Source: DATFMH01 sp035267045 (GTDB lineage Bacteria; Bacteroidota; Rhodothermia; Balneolales; DATFMH01). Taken from it: a DNA stretch of 64,000 bases. Below are positions 9,453-17,333 of this stretch, piece by piece. The notes beneath the pieces were generated by a model, which was not told the origin of the DNA, did not search any database, and saw only the letters and a program-made list of their open reading frames with translations. Position numbers and translations under genes: made by a program. The stretch is taken from assembly GCA_035267045.1 (NCBI GenBank), contig DATFMH010000147.1, positions 72,989 through 136,988 of the forward strand. The letters are read 5' to 3'. Position 1 is the first letter of the stretch; each line of letters opens with the position of its first letter.

Positions 9453-9896
9453 AAGCTTTGAGAATTTAATTTCCTGGTTGAATACCGCAACTCGATCTTT
9501 TTAAAATCGTACTTAATATAAGATAGAATTAGGAAGCAACTGAACTTAATTTTTTATTTATAAAAAATCTAAATAGCGTATTTATTTTTGCCTTAACCGT
9601 CTAAAATGGACGATTTTAAGTTATTTTGAAATCCATCAGCTATTATCATCCCAAAAAAGAAAAAACAATTAAGATTTCAGAAAATATTAAATTTAATTCG
9701 GTATGTTTATTCCGAATTGCCCGGCGTATAAATATCAATTATTTAAACATTAGTGTCCAATTATTTTAAATGATATGATAGTAAAATTCTGGATATAAAA
9801 TTAATTTCAGACTTTTTTTAAAGTGATATTAATTACTAATCAATATGGTTGATTAGTAAATTAAGGAACTTCATAAATATCTAACTAAAAACAGTA
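9453..9896. other. Divergent intergenic region between actA and the DUF420 gene
   Basis: A very AT-rich 444-bp gap that must hold the promoter of the act operon (leftward) and of the DUF420 gene (rightward). No open frame with coding character is visible. A perfect inverted repeat lies near its right end (9833-9859). I could not pick a convincing promoter hexamer pair for either direction. Confidence 0.7.
9833..9859. promoter_or_regulatory. Perfect inverted repeat (11-bp arms, 5-nt spacer) before the DUF420 gene
   Basis: TTACTAATCAA (9833-9843), spacer TATGG, then TTGATTAGTAA (9849-9859). The arms are exact reverse complements. It ends 37 nt before the start codon at 9897, so it could be an operator or a hairpin in the leader. 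There is no T-run after it, which argues against a terminator. Function unknown. Confidence 0.6.
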
Positions 9897-10337
9897 ATGT
9901 CCATTTTCCATTTTTTACCTTTACTTAATGCGATATTAAATACGACAACTTTCGTTCTGTTGATTGTCGGACTTATCTTTATTCTTAAGAAGAACCGGAA
10001 AATCCATATGAGGATAATGTGGACTGCGTTCTCACTCTCAGTGTTATTCCTGATTTCATATCTTACTCTTCATTTTGAAGTTGGAGAGGTCCGTTTTATT
10101 GGTCAGGGAATGATCAGGCCCATTTATTTTACAATTCTTATTACACATATAATATTGGCGGCTACAGTGGTTCCTCTGGTATTGATAACATTATACAGGG
10201 CGAGTACCGGTAATTACAATAAGCATCGAAAAATTGCACGATGGACGTGGCCGATCTGGCTTTATGTATCAATTACCGGTGTTATAGTATATTTAATGTT
10301 AGCGGCTTCCGGTAGTTACAGGGTAATTGGTATCTGA
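9897..10337 (+). CDS. DUF420 family membrane protein (CtaM-like oxidase assembly factor)
   Basis: A 146-residue protein with about five membrane helices. Diagnostic DUF420 segments are visible: the LTLHFEVG region, the ITHIILA helix, and the C-terminal HRKIARWTWPIWLYVS stretch. Members of this family (CtaM in Staphylococcus) are needed for maturation of haem-copper oxidases. Here it diverges from the complex III operon, which fits a role in respiratory chain assembly (inference). A terminator follows at 10352-10387. Confidence 0.9.
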   Translation: MSIFHFLPLLNAILNTTTFVLLIVGLIFILKKNRKIHMRIMWTAFSLSVLFLISYLTLHFEVGEVRFIGQGMIRPIYFTILITHIILAATVVPLVLITLYRASTGNYNKHRKIARWTWPIWLYVSITGVIVYLMLAASGSYRVIGI

Positions 10338-10351
10338 TGAAATAATTAGTT

Positions 10352-10387
10352 TTAAAAAAAGCCGTCACTGATAGTACGGGACGGCTT
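10352..10387. terminator. Shared terminator between convergent genes
   Basis: Stem AAGCCGTC (10359-10366) pairs with GACGGCTT (10380-10387). On the minus strand the stem is followed by a run of seven T, so it is a strong terminator for the UPF0173 gene ending at 10407. In the plus direction the tail is weaker but it may also stop the DUF420 transcript. Confidence 0.85.
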
Positions 10388-10406
10388 ATTAAGCAGATGA
10401 ATTATT

Positions 10407-11111
10407 TCAACCCAGAAAGTTTTCGCCTATTTCGGGAATTATAACTTTGGTGTCAGTATCTTTTTCAACCAGTTCTTTAAATGTTTCGGGAGATCCGATC
10501 AACGGTGGCCAGGTACCATAGTGAATAGGTATAGCCTTTTTTGCGTTCACTAACTTTGCGGCATAAGCTGCTTCAACAGGATCCATAGTAAAATGGTCAC
10601 CAATAGGAAGGCAGACAAGATCAGGTTTATAGATTTCCCCATATAACTTCATATCGTACATGATATTGGTGTCTCCTGCATTGTAAACAGTATAATCGTT
10701 ATTGAAACGGATTATCAGCCCCGCGGGATCGCCGGTGTAATTACCTTTCCATGATGAACTGTGATTGGCGGAAGTCATGGTAACTTTGAAGTCATCGAAA
10801 TAAACGGTACCACCTTTATTCATTCCAATACCCTGATCTTCTTTGAGCCCGTTCTTTTTAAGGACTTCGATCAATTCAAGTATGCCAACTACTTTGGCTC
10901 CGGTTTTTTTAGCAAGGGAAAGCGTATCTCCAACATGATCTTCATGACCGTGAGTTAACAGGATATAATCGATAGCATCCGGATTTTTTAAACTATCCGG
11001 TGTTTTAGGATTATCTGTGAGAAATGGATCGATAAAAATTATATTACCGTCGGGACTCTCGAACTTGAAAGTTGAATGTCCCAGCCAATAAGCTTTAACT
11101 GAGTTACTCAT
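10407..11111 (-). CDS. UPF0173 metallo-beta-lactamase-fold hydrolase
   Basis: A 234-residue cytoplasmic protein of the metallo-beta-lactamase fold. The metal-binding THGHEDH motif lies at about residues 53-59, with GHSTF near the N-terminus (residues 11-15), a later NAGDTN segment and a final IPIHYGTWP histidine. This pattern and length match UPF0173 metal-dependent hydrolases, whose physiological substrate is not established. It stands alone, convergent with the DUF420 gene across a terminator. Start ATG at 11111. Confidence 0.9.
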   Translation of the reverse strand: MSNSVKAYWLGHSTFKFESPDGNIIFIDPFLTDNPKTPDSLKNPDAIDYILLTHGHEDHVGDTLSLAKKTGAKVVGILELIEVLKKNGLKEDQGIGMNKGGTVYFDDFKVTMTSANHSSSWKGNYTGDPAGLIIRFNNDYTVYNAGDTNIMYDMKLYGEIYKPDLVCLPIGDHFTMDPVEAAYAAKLVNAKKAIPIHYGTWPPLIGSPETFKELVEKDTDTKVIIPEIGENFLG

Positions 11112-11377
11112 AATGATATCTTATTTTGAGTTCAATATTTATTGCGTAAGTTTCTATTAAGCTTATAAAAAAATTAAGAGAAAATTTATATTGGGTATTG
11201 ATAGATGATGTCCGGGAGGATTTCAATCGTGAAGCATTTAAGTAAACATTTCAATTCAGACATTTAACACTATTTATACTCAATATATTAGGCTTTATAA
11301 ACGTAGGTTAAGTAATACCTCTTTACGTTACTTACAAAGCGTGTTAATTGAATAAAAGTTCACTTAAAAAAAATATT

Positions 11378-12046
11378 ATGGCTAAAAAGGTTAAAATTCA
11401 TCCAGTCACCCCACATAAGAAAAGAATATTTGATGTTGCCGATCAGTTGAAGTCGGATGCCATAGCCATGTTTCCAACCGATAGTCAGTATTCATTGGGA
11501 TGTGTGTATACGAATAAGAAAGGAATTGATCGAATAAGACAAATCCGCAGGTTGGATAAAAATCATTTGTTGACTCTAATATGTGATTCGTTGTCTGATA
11601 TATCGAAATTTGCATTAATAACAGATGATAACTTTAAAATTATTAAACGTTTGATTCCGGGTCCTTATACATTTGTATTGCCTGCTACTAAAGCGGTACC
11701 AAAATTATTATTGAATCCCAGGCGTAAAACAATAGGATTTAGAGTACCCGATTATCCTATTTGCAAGGAGTTGATTGCAGAAATTGGAGATCCTCTCATA
11801 TCGACATCCGCTAAACTTCCGGAATGGAACGGGCTGCCCGGTTATTATCCTGATCGCCAGGAATTATTCCATGATTTTGAAAAACAGGTAGACATCATTA
11901 TTGATGATGAACAGGATCTGACTAAACAGGAATCCACTATCATTGATTTAACCGGCGATGAAGCAGTAATCCTCAGACGCGGTTTGGGAATCGAAAAAGT
12001 TGAAGAAGTTTGTCATCAATATGATAAAGAATTAGTGGAGGCTTAA
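11378..12046 (+). CDS. YciO/TsaC/Sua5 family protein (YrdC fold)
   Basis: A 222-residue protein with the YrdC-type dsRNA-binding fold. The FPTDSQYSLGC segment and the STSAKLP segment correspond to the nucleotide-binding motifs of the Sua5/YciO/YrdC family. Family members TsaC and Sua5 make threonylcarbamoyl-AMP for the t6A37 modification of tRNA; the form here looks closest to the YciO branch, whose role is less certain. I start at ATG 11378; the same frame can be read from a TTG at 11348 but the added ten residues are Lys/Asn-rich and unlike the family. Confidence 0.85.
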   Translation: MAKKVKIHPVTPHKKRIFDVADQLKSDAIAMFPTDSQYSLGCVYTNKKGIDRIRQIRRLDKNHLLTLICDSLSDISKFALITDDNFKIIKRLIPGPYTFVLPATKAVPKLLLNPRRKTIGFRVPDYPICKELIAEIGDPLISTSAKLPEWNGLPGYYPDRQELFHDFEKQVDIIIDDEQDLTKQESTIIDLTGDEAVILRRGLGIEKVEEVCHQYDKELVEA

Positions 12047-12177
12047 TTTAGCCATTTCTTACCCGAAGATTTTAATATAGTAGAAAGTTTAAAACTATAT
12101 CCTTATGCTATTTGAATGATTACATAGCCTGATATGTTTGTTATTACTGAAAAGGATAAAATAAACTAATTAACTTC

Positions 12178-12546
12178 ATGAGAAAAAATTGGGTAGAAAC
12201 AACAGATACAGACGCAATTGAACGGATTATTCATCGATCCAACAGACAGCCACAGATTATATTCAAACACAGTACCCGGTGTGGTACGAGTTCCAGCGCT
12301 TATAAAGAACTGGATAGAATTACCGATGATATAGCACCTTTACAGGTGGAAATAAATTATGTAGATGTCATTAAAAACAGAAATGTATCCCGGATGATAG
12401 CTGAGCGGTTGGGTGTGAAACATCAATCTCCACAAATATTATTGGTCCAAAACAATAATGTAATCTGGCACGCTTCACACTACGATATAACAGCCGAGAA
12501 GATTATTGAGAAATCCAAAGAAGCTGTTGAGGCTTTATCCCTTTAA
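12178..12546 (+). CDS. ytxJ: YtxJ family monothiol bacilliredoxin
   Basis: A 122-residue thioredoxin-fold protein. The FKHSTRCGTSS segment (Cys at about residue 38) carries the single active cysteine, and the RMIAERLGVKHQSPQ and HASHYDIT segments are characteristic of YtxJ (BrxC). In bacillithiol-containing organisms this family reduces mixed disulfides between bacillithiol and protein. No bacillithiol synthesis gene is in the window. The 3' end overlaps the convergent mtnA gene by 12 bp. Confidence 0.88.
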   Translation: MRKNWVETTDTDAIERIIHRSNRQPQIIFKHSTRCGTSSSAYKELDRITDDIAPLQVEINYVDVIKNRNVSRMIAERLGVKHQSPQILLVQNNNVIWHASHYDITAEKIIEKSKEAVEALSL

Positions 12547-13593
12547 TAACTTTTTGAATTTTTCTTTATAATCCGGGTAAATAATGCCTTTTTCGGTTAC
12601 GAAACCGGTAATTAGCTCATTTGGTGTGATATCGAAAGCGGGATTAAACGTCTCGACTTTTTCAGGTGCAATAAGGGTATTACCTATTTTCCGTATTTCA
12701 TCATGATCTCTTTCTTCGATAGGTATTTGATCACCGTTTTCAAGTGATATGTCTATTGTGGAGAGAGGAAGTGCCACATAAAAAGGTATTTCATGTTCCT
12801 TAGCCAGAACGGCTAATGAATAAGTACCGATTTTATTAGCCGTATCACCGTTAGCTACTACACGATCTGCACCCACGATTACCAGATCTACTTTACCTAA
12901 TTTCATTAAATAGCCGGCCGTGGAATCAGTAATCAAAGACATGGGGATAGCTGCTCTGTCTAATTCCCATGTGGTCAGGCGTGCGCCCTGCAATAAAGGT
13001 CGTGTTTCATCTACCCAAACATGAATCTTTTTGTTTTTTTTATGAGCATGATAGATTACTGACAAAGCAGTACCGTATTGACCGGTTGCAAGACTTCCGG
13101 TGTTACAATGAGTTAGAATGTGGTTTCCATCCTTTATAATTTCCTGCCCTTTAACCCCAATTTGTTTACAGGTACGTTTATCTTCTTCATGGATAGTTAT
13201 AGCCACTTTTAAAACCCGTTCTTTTATCTCGCTTACAGGTTTTTCTTTATTAGCATAGATCGTATTTTTTAATCTCGTCAGCGCCCAACTTAAATTTACG
13301 GCTGTGGGTCGTGAACTGTTAAGGTATTCGGCAATACGTTCAACTTCGACCCAGAAGCTATTAAAATTCTGTTCGGAAAGGTCCTTTATCCCCAAATAAA
13401 ATCCGTATGCAGCAGCTATGCCGATAGCGGGTGCACCTCTTACTCTGAGTTTCTTTATCGCTTCCCACACTCGCCCCACATCTCTCAAATCAGTATAAAC
13501 TAATCGCTTTGGCAAGAATGTCTGGTCTATAATATGCAGGTGGTCTTCAAGCCATTCTATTGATTGGATTGCATGATTACGATCAGATGACAT
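12535..13593 (-). CDS. mtnA: S-methyl-5-thioribose-1-phosphate isomerase
   Basis: A 352-residue enzyme of the eIF2B-related isomerase family. The motifs RGAPAIGIAAAYG, THCNTGSLAT (catalytic Cys) and VGADRVVANGD (catalytic Asp) are all present. It converts methylthioribose 1-phosphate to methylthioribulose 1-phosphate in the methionine salvage pathway in the cytoplasm. I start at ATG 13593 (MSSDRNHAIQSIEW), because homologues begin near there; the frame is open up to 13665, but the extra 24 residues do not look conserved. No other salvage genes are adjacent. Some related isomerases act on ribose 1,5-bisphosphate, a less likely alternative. Confidence 0.92.
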   Translation of the reverse strand: MSSDRNHAIQSIEWLEDHLHIIDQTFLPKRLVYTDLRDVGRVWEAIKKLRVRGAPAIGIAAAYGFYLGIKDLSEQNFNSFWVEVERIAEYLNSSRPTAVNLSWALTRLKNTIYANKEKPVSEIKERVLKVAITIHEEDKRTCKQIGVKGQEIIKDGNHILTHCNTGSLATGQYGTALSVIYHAHKKNKKIHVWVDETRPLLQGARLTTWELDRAAIPMSLITDSTAGYLMKLGKVDLVIVGADRVVANGDTANKIGTYSLAVLAKEHEIPFYVALPLSTIDISLENGDQIPIEERDHDEIRKIGNTLIAPEKVETFNPAFDITPNELITGFVTEKGIIYPDYKEKFKKLLKG

Positions 13594-13874
13594 ATGCTTT
13601 ATCTCAAAATTGATTATTGTTTTGCTCATCAATATAACAGTTAGTCTGATAAATTGATTAAACAATCATTCGATTACATCTTTTCAACCCTGATATTGAA
13701 TAAAAAAATCTTGCCAATAATAACAATATTTAAGAGAATTAATTAGTACACAGCAGGTTACCTGTATTCATGGATTAACATTATGATTAAATTTTCTTAA
13801 GTAAATGATATTACCTGAATAAAAAGATATAAAATTAGCATTATTACAGATTATCAATAATCAATTCATGCAGT

Positions 13875-14639
13875 ATGAAAATGACAGGAACGATAATAAA
13901 TCTGAGTTCTATGATACTATTACTTAGTCTGTCTTTGGTAGTAACGCCCCTGGAAGATATTGCATCACCGGCTGAGAATTCAATGAAAACGCCAGCAGTT
14001 AATTTCCCACTGATTGAATCTGAAAATACAGATTCAAATAAGAATAAACTGCGAAAATCGTCCGTCCCCGCTATAAAGACATCTCCTCAAACTAAAAATG
14101 AATATTTCAATCTTGAGATGATGACCAAACTCGGGCAGCTTATTAGCACTATTGCAGTTATAATATCACTCATATTTGTTGCATTACAAATGCGCCATAA
14201 TACTAAAACGCTTCGAATACAAAACTACAGTCGTACGTTAGACAGAATGTCGGCTATGCAAGCTAATATGAGCAGGGATGAAAATTTCATGTTTATTGTT
14301 TCAAAAGGAGTCTTAGATCCATCGGAACTAACTTCTAAACAAAGGATACAGTTTACTTGGGCATTATATGAAATGTTTGGCGCGTTTGAGTTTTTATATC
14401 ATCAGCGTGAACGGGATGCCTTACCTGATGAAGTATGGGAAAGATGGTCATTTACAATAGCATGGTGGTCAACATTTGCCGGAGTTCAAGAATGGTGGGA
14501 AGCTAAACCTACACCGTTCAGTGATGATTTTTCTGAATTCGTTGCCAATCTAATATCTACGGCTGATCGCGATAATACAACTTTTCAACGTTGGCAGCGA
14601 TTTGTCAAGGGGGTAAATAATACGGGAGATGCAGGATAA
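13875..14639 (+). CDS. Membrane-anchored protein of unknown function
   Basis: I do not recognise a named family. The 254-residue product has a signal-like hydrophobic N-terminus (about residues 5-27), a low-complexity polar stretch (30-75), a second hydrophobic helix (about 84-106), then a helical domain rich in Trp and aromatic residues (about 110-245, for example the ERWSFTIAWW and GVQEWWEAKP segments). The second half (one helix followed by NTKTLRIQN and a Trp-rich helical domain) resembles small uncharacterised membrane proteins common in marine bacteria. It is monocistronic. ATG at 13875. Confidence 0.75.
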   Translation: MKMTGTIINLSSMILLLSLSLVVTPLEDIASPAENSMKTPAVNFPLIESENTDSNKNKLRKSSVPAIKTSPQTKNEYFNLEMMTKLGQLISTIAVIISLIFVALQMRHNTKTLRIQNYSRTLDRMSAMQANMSRDENFMFIVSKGVLDPSELTSKQRIQFTWALYEMFGAFEFLYHQRERDALPDEVWERWSFTIAWWSTFAGVQEWWEAKPTPFSDDFSEFVANLISTADRDNTTFQRWQRFVKGVNNTGDAG

Positions 14640-15028
14640 TGAATGAGGTTAAAGTGGATGGTTCTGAGACTTTCTAAAATGAGTTATGGAAGGTTCTTAA
14701 ACTTATACAAAGTAATACTTTTCTGTACATATCCGGCATATCATCAAATGAATATAAAGTAGCAATACTTAAAATAAGGGGTATGGTAATCCCTAAATAT
14801 CAATGCTTTACTAAAAATAATAATACCTTTACCACTAAATGTATCGCTTTACCACAAATACAATTCTATAAGCATTAACAGTATGTATTATAATTACCAG
14901 AAGGCAACAATATGCAGCCTTATAAAGCATTGTTAATAATAATTATGCTTGCGGGTTTATAATAGTGTTGCTGACAGAGGTTTGTTCAAAATGAACATAT
15001 AAATAATCAGAACAAAAGGTAAAAAATC
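14640..15028. other. 389-bp intergenic region
   Basis: AT-rich and without a convincing gene. It contains a 16-codon hydrophobic open frame (14912-14962, preceded by AAGG) and a small inverted repeat at 14983-14997, both just ahead of the next gene. No terminator is obvious after the gene ending at 14639. Confidence 0.6.
14983..14997. promoter_or_regulatory. Small perfect inverted repeat TGTTCA-N3-TGAACA
   Basis: TGTTCA (14983-14988), AAA, TGAACA (14992-14997), ending 31 nt before the ATG at 15029. Position and symmetry suit a repressor site, but 6-bp arms can occur by chance in AT-rich DNA. Confidence 0.35.
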
Positions 15029-15406
15029 ATGATTAAGAGAGCATTTTTTTCAACGTTACTTCTTACGCTTATTGTTGGATTCACATACATGAACAGCAAT
15101 GCACAGGCAACTGAAACAAACACTAAAGCCGCCACTCTGAAAGGGATGGTAGTAGATGCATCAAGTGGTAATCCTATTGCTGATATCGAAGTTCAGCTTA
15201 AAGGCACTGATAATTCTACAATGACCGATTCTACCGGATATTTCGAATTTACTGATCTGGAAGCCGGAAGTTTTACACTTTATGTAGACGCCGATGGTTA
15301 TAAAGAATACGAACAAACCGTCGATTTAACGGAAGAAGGAGCCCAAGTAACTATAAAACTTGAGCAGGCGATGAACGATGACGAAGAAGATTCAAGTCAT
15401 AAATAG
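15029..15406 (+). CDS. Secreted carboxypeptidase-regulatory-like (beta-sandwich) domain protein
   Basis: A 125-residue exported protein: signal peptide at about residues 1-26 (ending SNAQA), then a single carboxypeptidase-regulatory-like domain (residues about 37-112) with the usual sequence LKGMVVDASSGNPIADIEV ... TDSTGYFEFTDLEAGSF, and an acidic tail. In Bacteroidota this domain usually sits at the N-terminus of TonB-dependent receptors; here it stands alone. A ribosome site (AAAAGGT, 9 nt upstream) supports the ATG at 15029. A strong terminator follows directly. Function unknown. Confidence 0.85.
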   Translation: MIKRAFFSTLLLTLIVGFTYMNSNAQATETNTKAATLKGMVVDASSGNPIADIEVQLKGTDNSTMTDSTGYFEFTDLEAGSFTLYVDADGYKEYEQTVDLTEEGAQVTIKLEQAMNDDEEDSSHK

Positions 15407-15422
15407 GTTTTAATCACAGGAT

Positions 15423-15456
15423 AAAAAAAGGCCGTCTATAAGGATGGCCTTTTTTT
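15423..15456. terminator. Bidirectional rho-independent terminator
   Basis: A 14-bp stem: seven A then GGCCGTC (15423-15436), loop TATAAG, GATGGCC then seven T (15443-15456), with one G-T pair. It lies between two convergent genes and should stop both. Confidence 0.92.
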
Positions 15457-15467
15457 ATTTATAGATA

Positions 15468-17183
15468 TCAATAACCGGCTGTGTAATTTTCGCCACGAGG
15501 ATCTGCTCCACCGCTTCGCTCGCCATTAGCTAATATCCGGATGCAATCCGCCTCTCCCACGTAACGTGACCTTCTTGATAAATGATGACCCATCTTATTG
15601 AGTATCTTTTTGGTATCGTTTGTGAAAGAATAGGGATCATAAAAAATTTGATCGGGATACCACTGATTGTGTACTCTCGGAGCCGCAACAGCCTGTTGTA
15701 CATTCATTCCAAAATCAGCGATATTCATAAAAACCTGTAATACGGTTGTAATAATTGTTGACCCACCCGGGCTTCCAACTACCATATTAAGTTTACCGTT
15801 TTTAGTGACAATAGTAGGAGTCATGCTGCTAAGCATTCTTTTATGAGGTTGAATTGCATTTGCTTCTCCGCCTAAAAGGCCATACATATTGGGCACACCC
15901 GGCTTGGCGGAAAAATCATCCATTTCGTTATTCAGTAAAAAACCGGCTCCGGTTACACTGACGTGTGACCCGAATCCGCCGTTGAGCGTATAAGTTACAG
16001 AGACTGCATTTCCTTCTGAATCTACAATAGAAAAATGTGTCGTTTCCGTTGACTCGTGGTAGTGGGGTGGGACTTTGCCATGAGAAACCTCAGAACTTCT
16101 TGTTGCATGTTGCCAGCTAAATGTACTCATTCGTTTTTTCAGGTACGATTGGCTGGTTAAATATTTGATAGGCATATGAACAAAAGAAGGATCACCAAGA
16201 TAATACGCTCTATCGGCATAAACACGTCGTTCTGCCTCCGTCATTAGATGGATATATTTTGCTGAATTAAAGCCATAGCGACGAATTTTGTAAGGTTTAA
16301 TCATATTTAATATCTGTTTAATCGCTACTCCGCCACTACTGGGTGGGGCCATCATATAAAGATTATAATCATCATATTGAGCTTTTATGGGCTTCCGCCA
16401 GATACTATGATAATTTTTTAAGTCTTTGAGTGTAATAAGGCCATGCTGCTTTTTCATTTCTTTAACGATCAGGTCGGCTGTACGCCCCGAATAAAAACCG
16501 GCACGGCCTTTATCAGCGATTAATTTCAGTGTGTTAGCCAGGTCTGTCTGCTTAAAAAGATCGCCTTCATGATAGAGGGTTGAATCCGGTTTAGTGAAAT
16601 ATTGAGATGATCCTTTGTATCGTAAAAATTTATTTCGATAATAGTTCAGAGCCTTAGCATTATTATAACTAAGGCGATATCCATTTTGGGCATACCGGAT
16701 TGCAGGGGCCATATCTTTTTCCAGTGAGAGTTTCCCATATTTCCTGACAGCATTTATCATTCCGTCAACCGTACCCGGGACTCCAACGGCAAGGGCTCCT
16801 TCACGGCTCAAGTTTTTTATTACATTCCCGTTTTTATCCTGATACATTGTCCTGCTTGCACCGGCCGGTGCTGTTTCTCTGAAATCAAGTGTATTTACAT
16901 CACCATTGGATAAACGAACAACCATAAAACCTCCTCCGCCAATATTTCCGGCTTCGGGATAAGTGACAGCAAGGGTAAAACAAACGGCAGCAGTAGCATC
17001 AATGGCATTACCACCTTCTTTCATGACCTCAATACCCGCTTCTGACGCTTCTTTTGTGGCGCTTACCACGATTGCTTTTTTGTACGTTTTTGGGATGCCT
17101 ACCTGAGCATATGCAAGAGAATAAAATAAAAGAGATGCAAATAGGATTAGAGTTGATGTAATAAGCTTTTTTAATGCATTCAT
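15468..17183 (-). CDS. ggt: Gamma-glutamyltransferase (glutathione hydrolase family)
   Basis: A 571-residue N-terminal-nucleophile hydrolase with a signal peptide (about residues 1-26, ending AYAQ). The self-cleavage site and catalytic Thr are at T382 (context TETTHFSIVD); GSPGGSTIITT near the C-terminus and NNEMDDF are other family marks. It splits gamma-glutamyl bonds of glutathione-like peptides in the periplasm. It is a single gene between a terminator and, upstream, the TonB receptor gene, 150 bp away. Start ATG at 17183. Confidence 0.93.
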   Translation of the reverse strand: MNALKKLITSTLILFASLLFYSLAYAQVGIPKTYKKAIVVSATKEASEAGIEVMKEGGNAIDATAAVCFTLAVTYPEAGNIGGGGFMVVRLSNGDVNTLDFRETAPAGASRTMYQDKNGNVIKNLSREGALAVGVPGTVDGMINAVRKYGKLSLEKDMAPAIRYAQNGYRLSYNNAKALNYYRNKFLRYKGSSQYFTKPDSTLYHEGDLFKQTDLANTLKLIADKGRAGFYSGRTADLIVKEMKKQHGLITLKDLKNYHSIWRKPIKAQYDDYNLYMMAPPSSGGVAIKQILNMIKPYKIRRYGFNSAKYIHLMTEAERRVYADRAYYLGDPSFVHMPIKYLTSQSYLKKRMSTFSWQHATRSSEVSHGKVPPHYHESTETTHFSIVDSEGNAVSVTYTLNGGFGSHVSVTGAGFLLNNEMDDFSAKPGVPNMYGLLGGEANAIQPHKRMLSSMTPTIVTKNGKLNMVVGSPGGSTIITTVLQVFMNIADFGMNVQQAVAAPRVHNQWYPDQIFYDPYSFTNDTKKILNKMGHHLSRRSRYVGEADCIRILANGERSGGADPRGENYTAGY

Positions 17184-17333
17184 AATGTAATTTGCGATGT
17201 TAAAAATCCATTTATGGCGTATACCGGCATAAATTAAGATATAACCGGTTTCTATATAAACGTAAACTGTATAAAAAAGAGATAGTCTTCAGAGTTTAAC
17301 CAAAGACTATCTCAATTTCATGAAATGTTTATT

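Noticed and set aside
13594..13665. N-terminal extension of mtnA to 13665
   Set aside because: The extra 24 residues do not resemble the family, which begins near MSSDRNHAIQSIEW.
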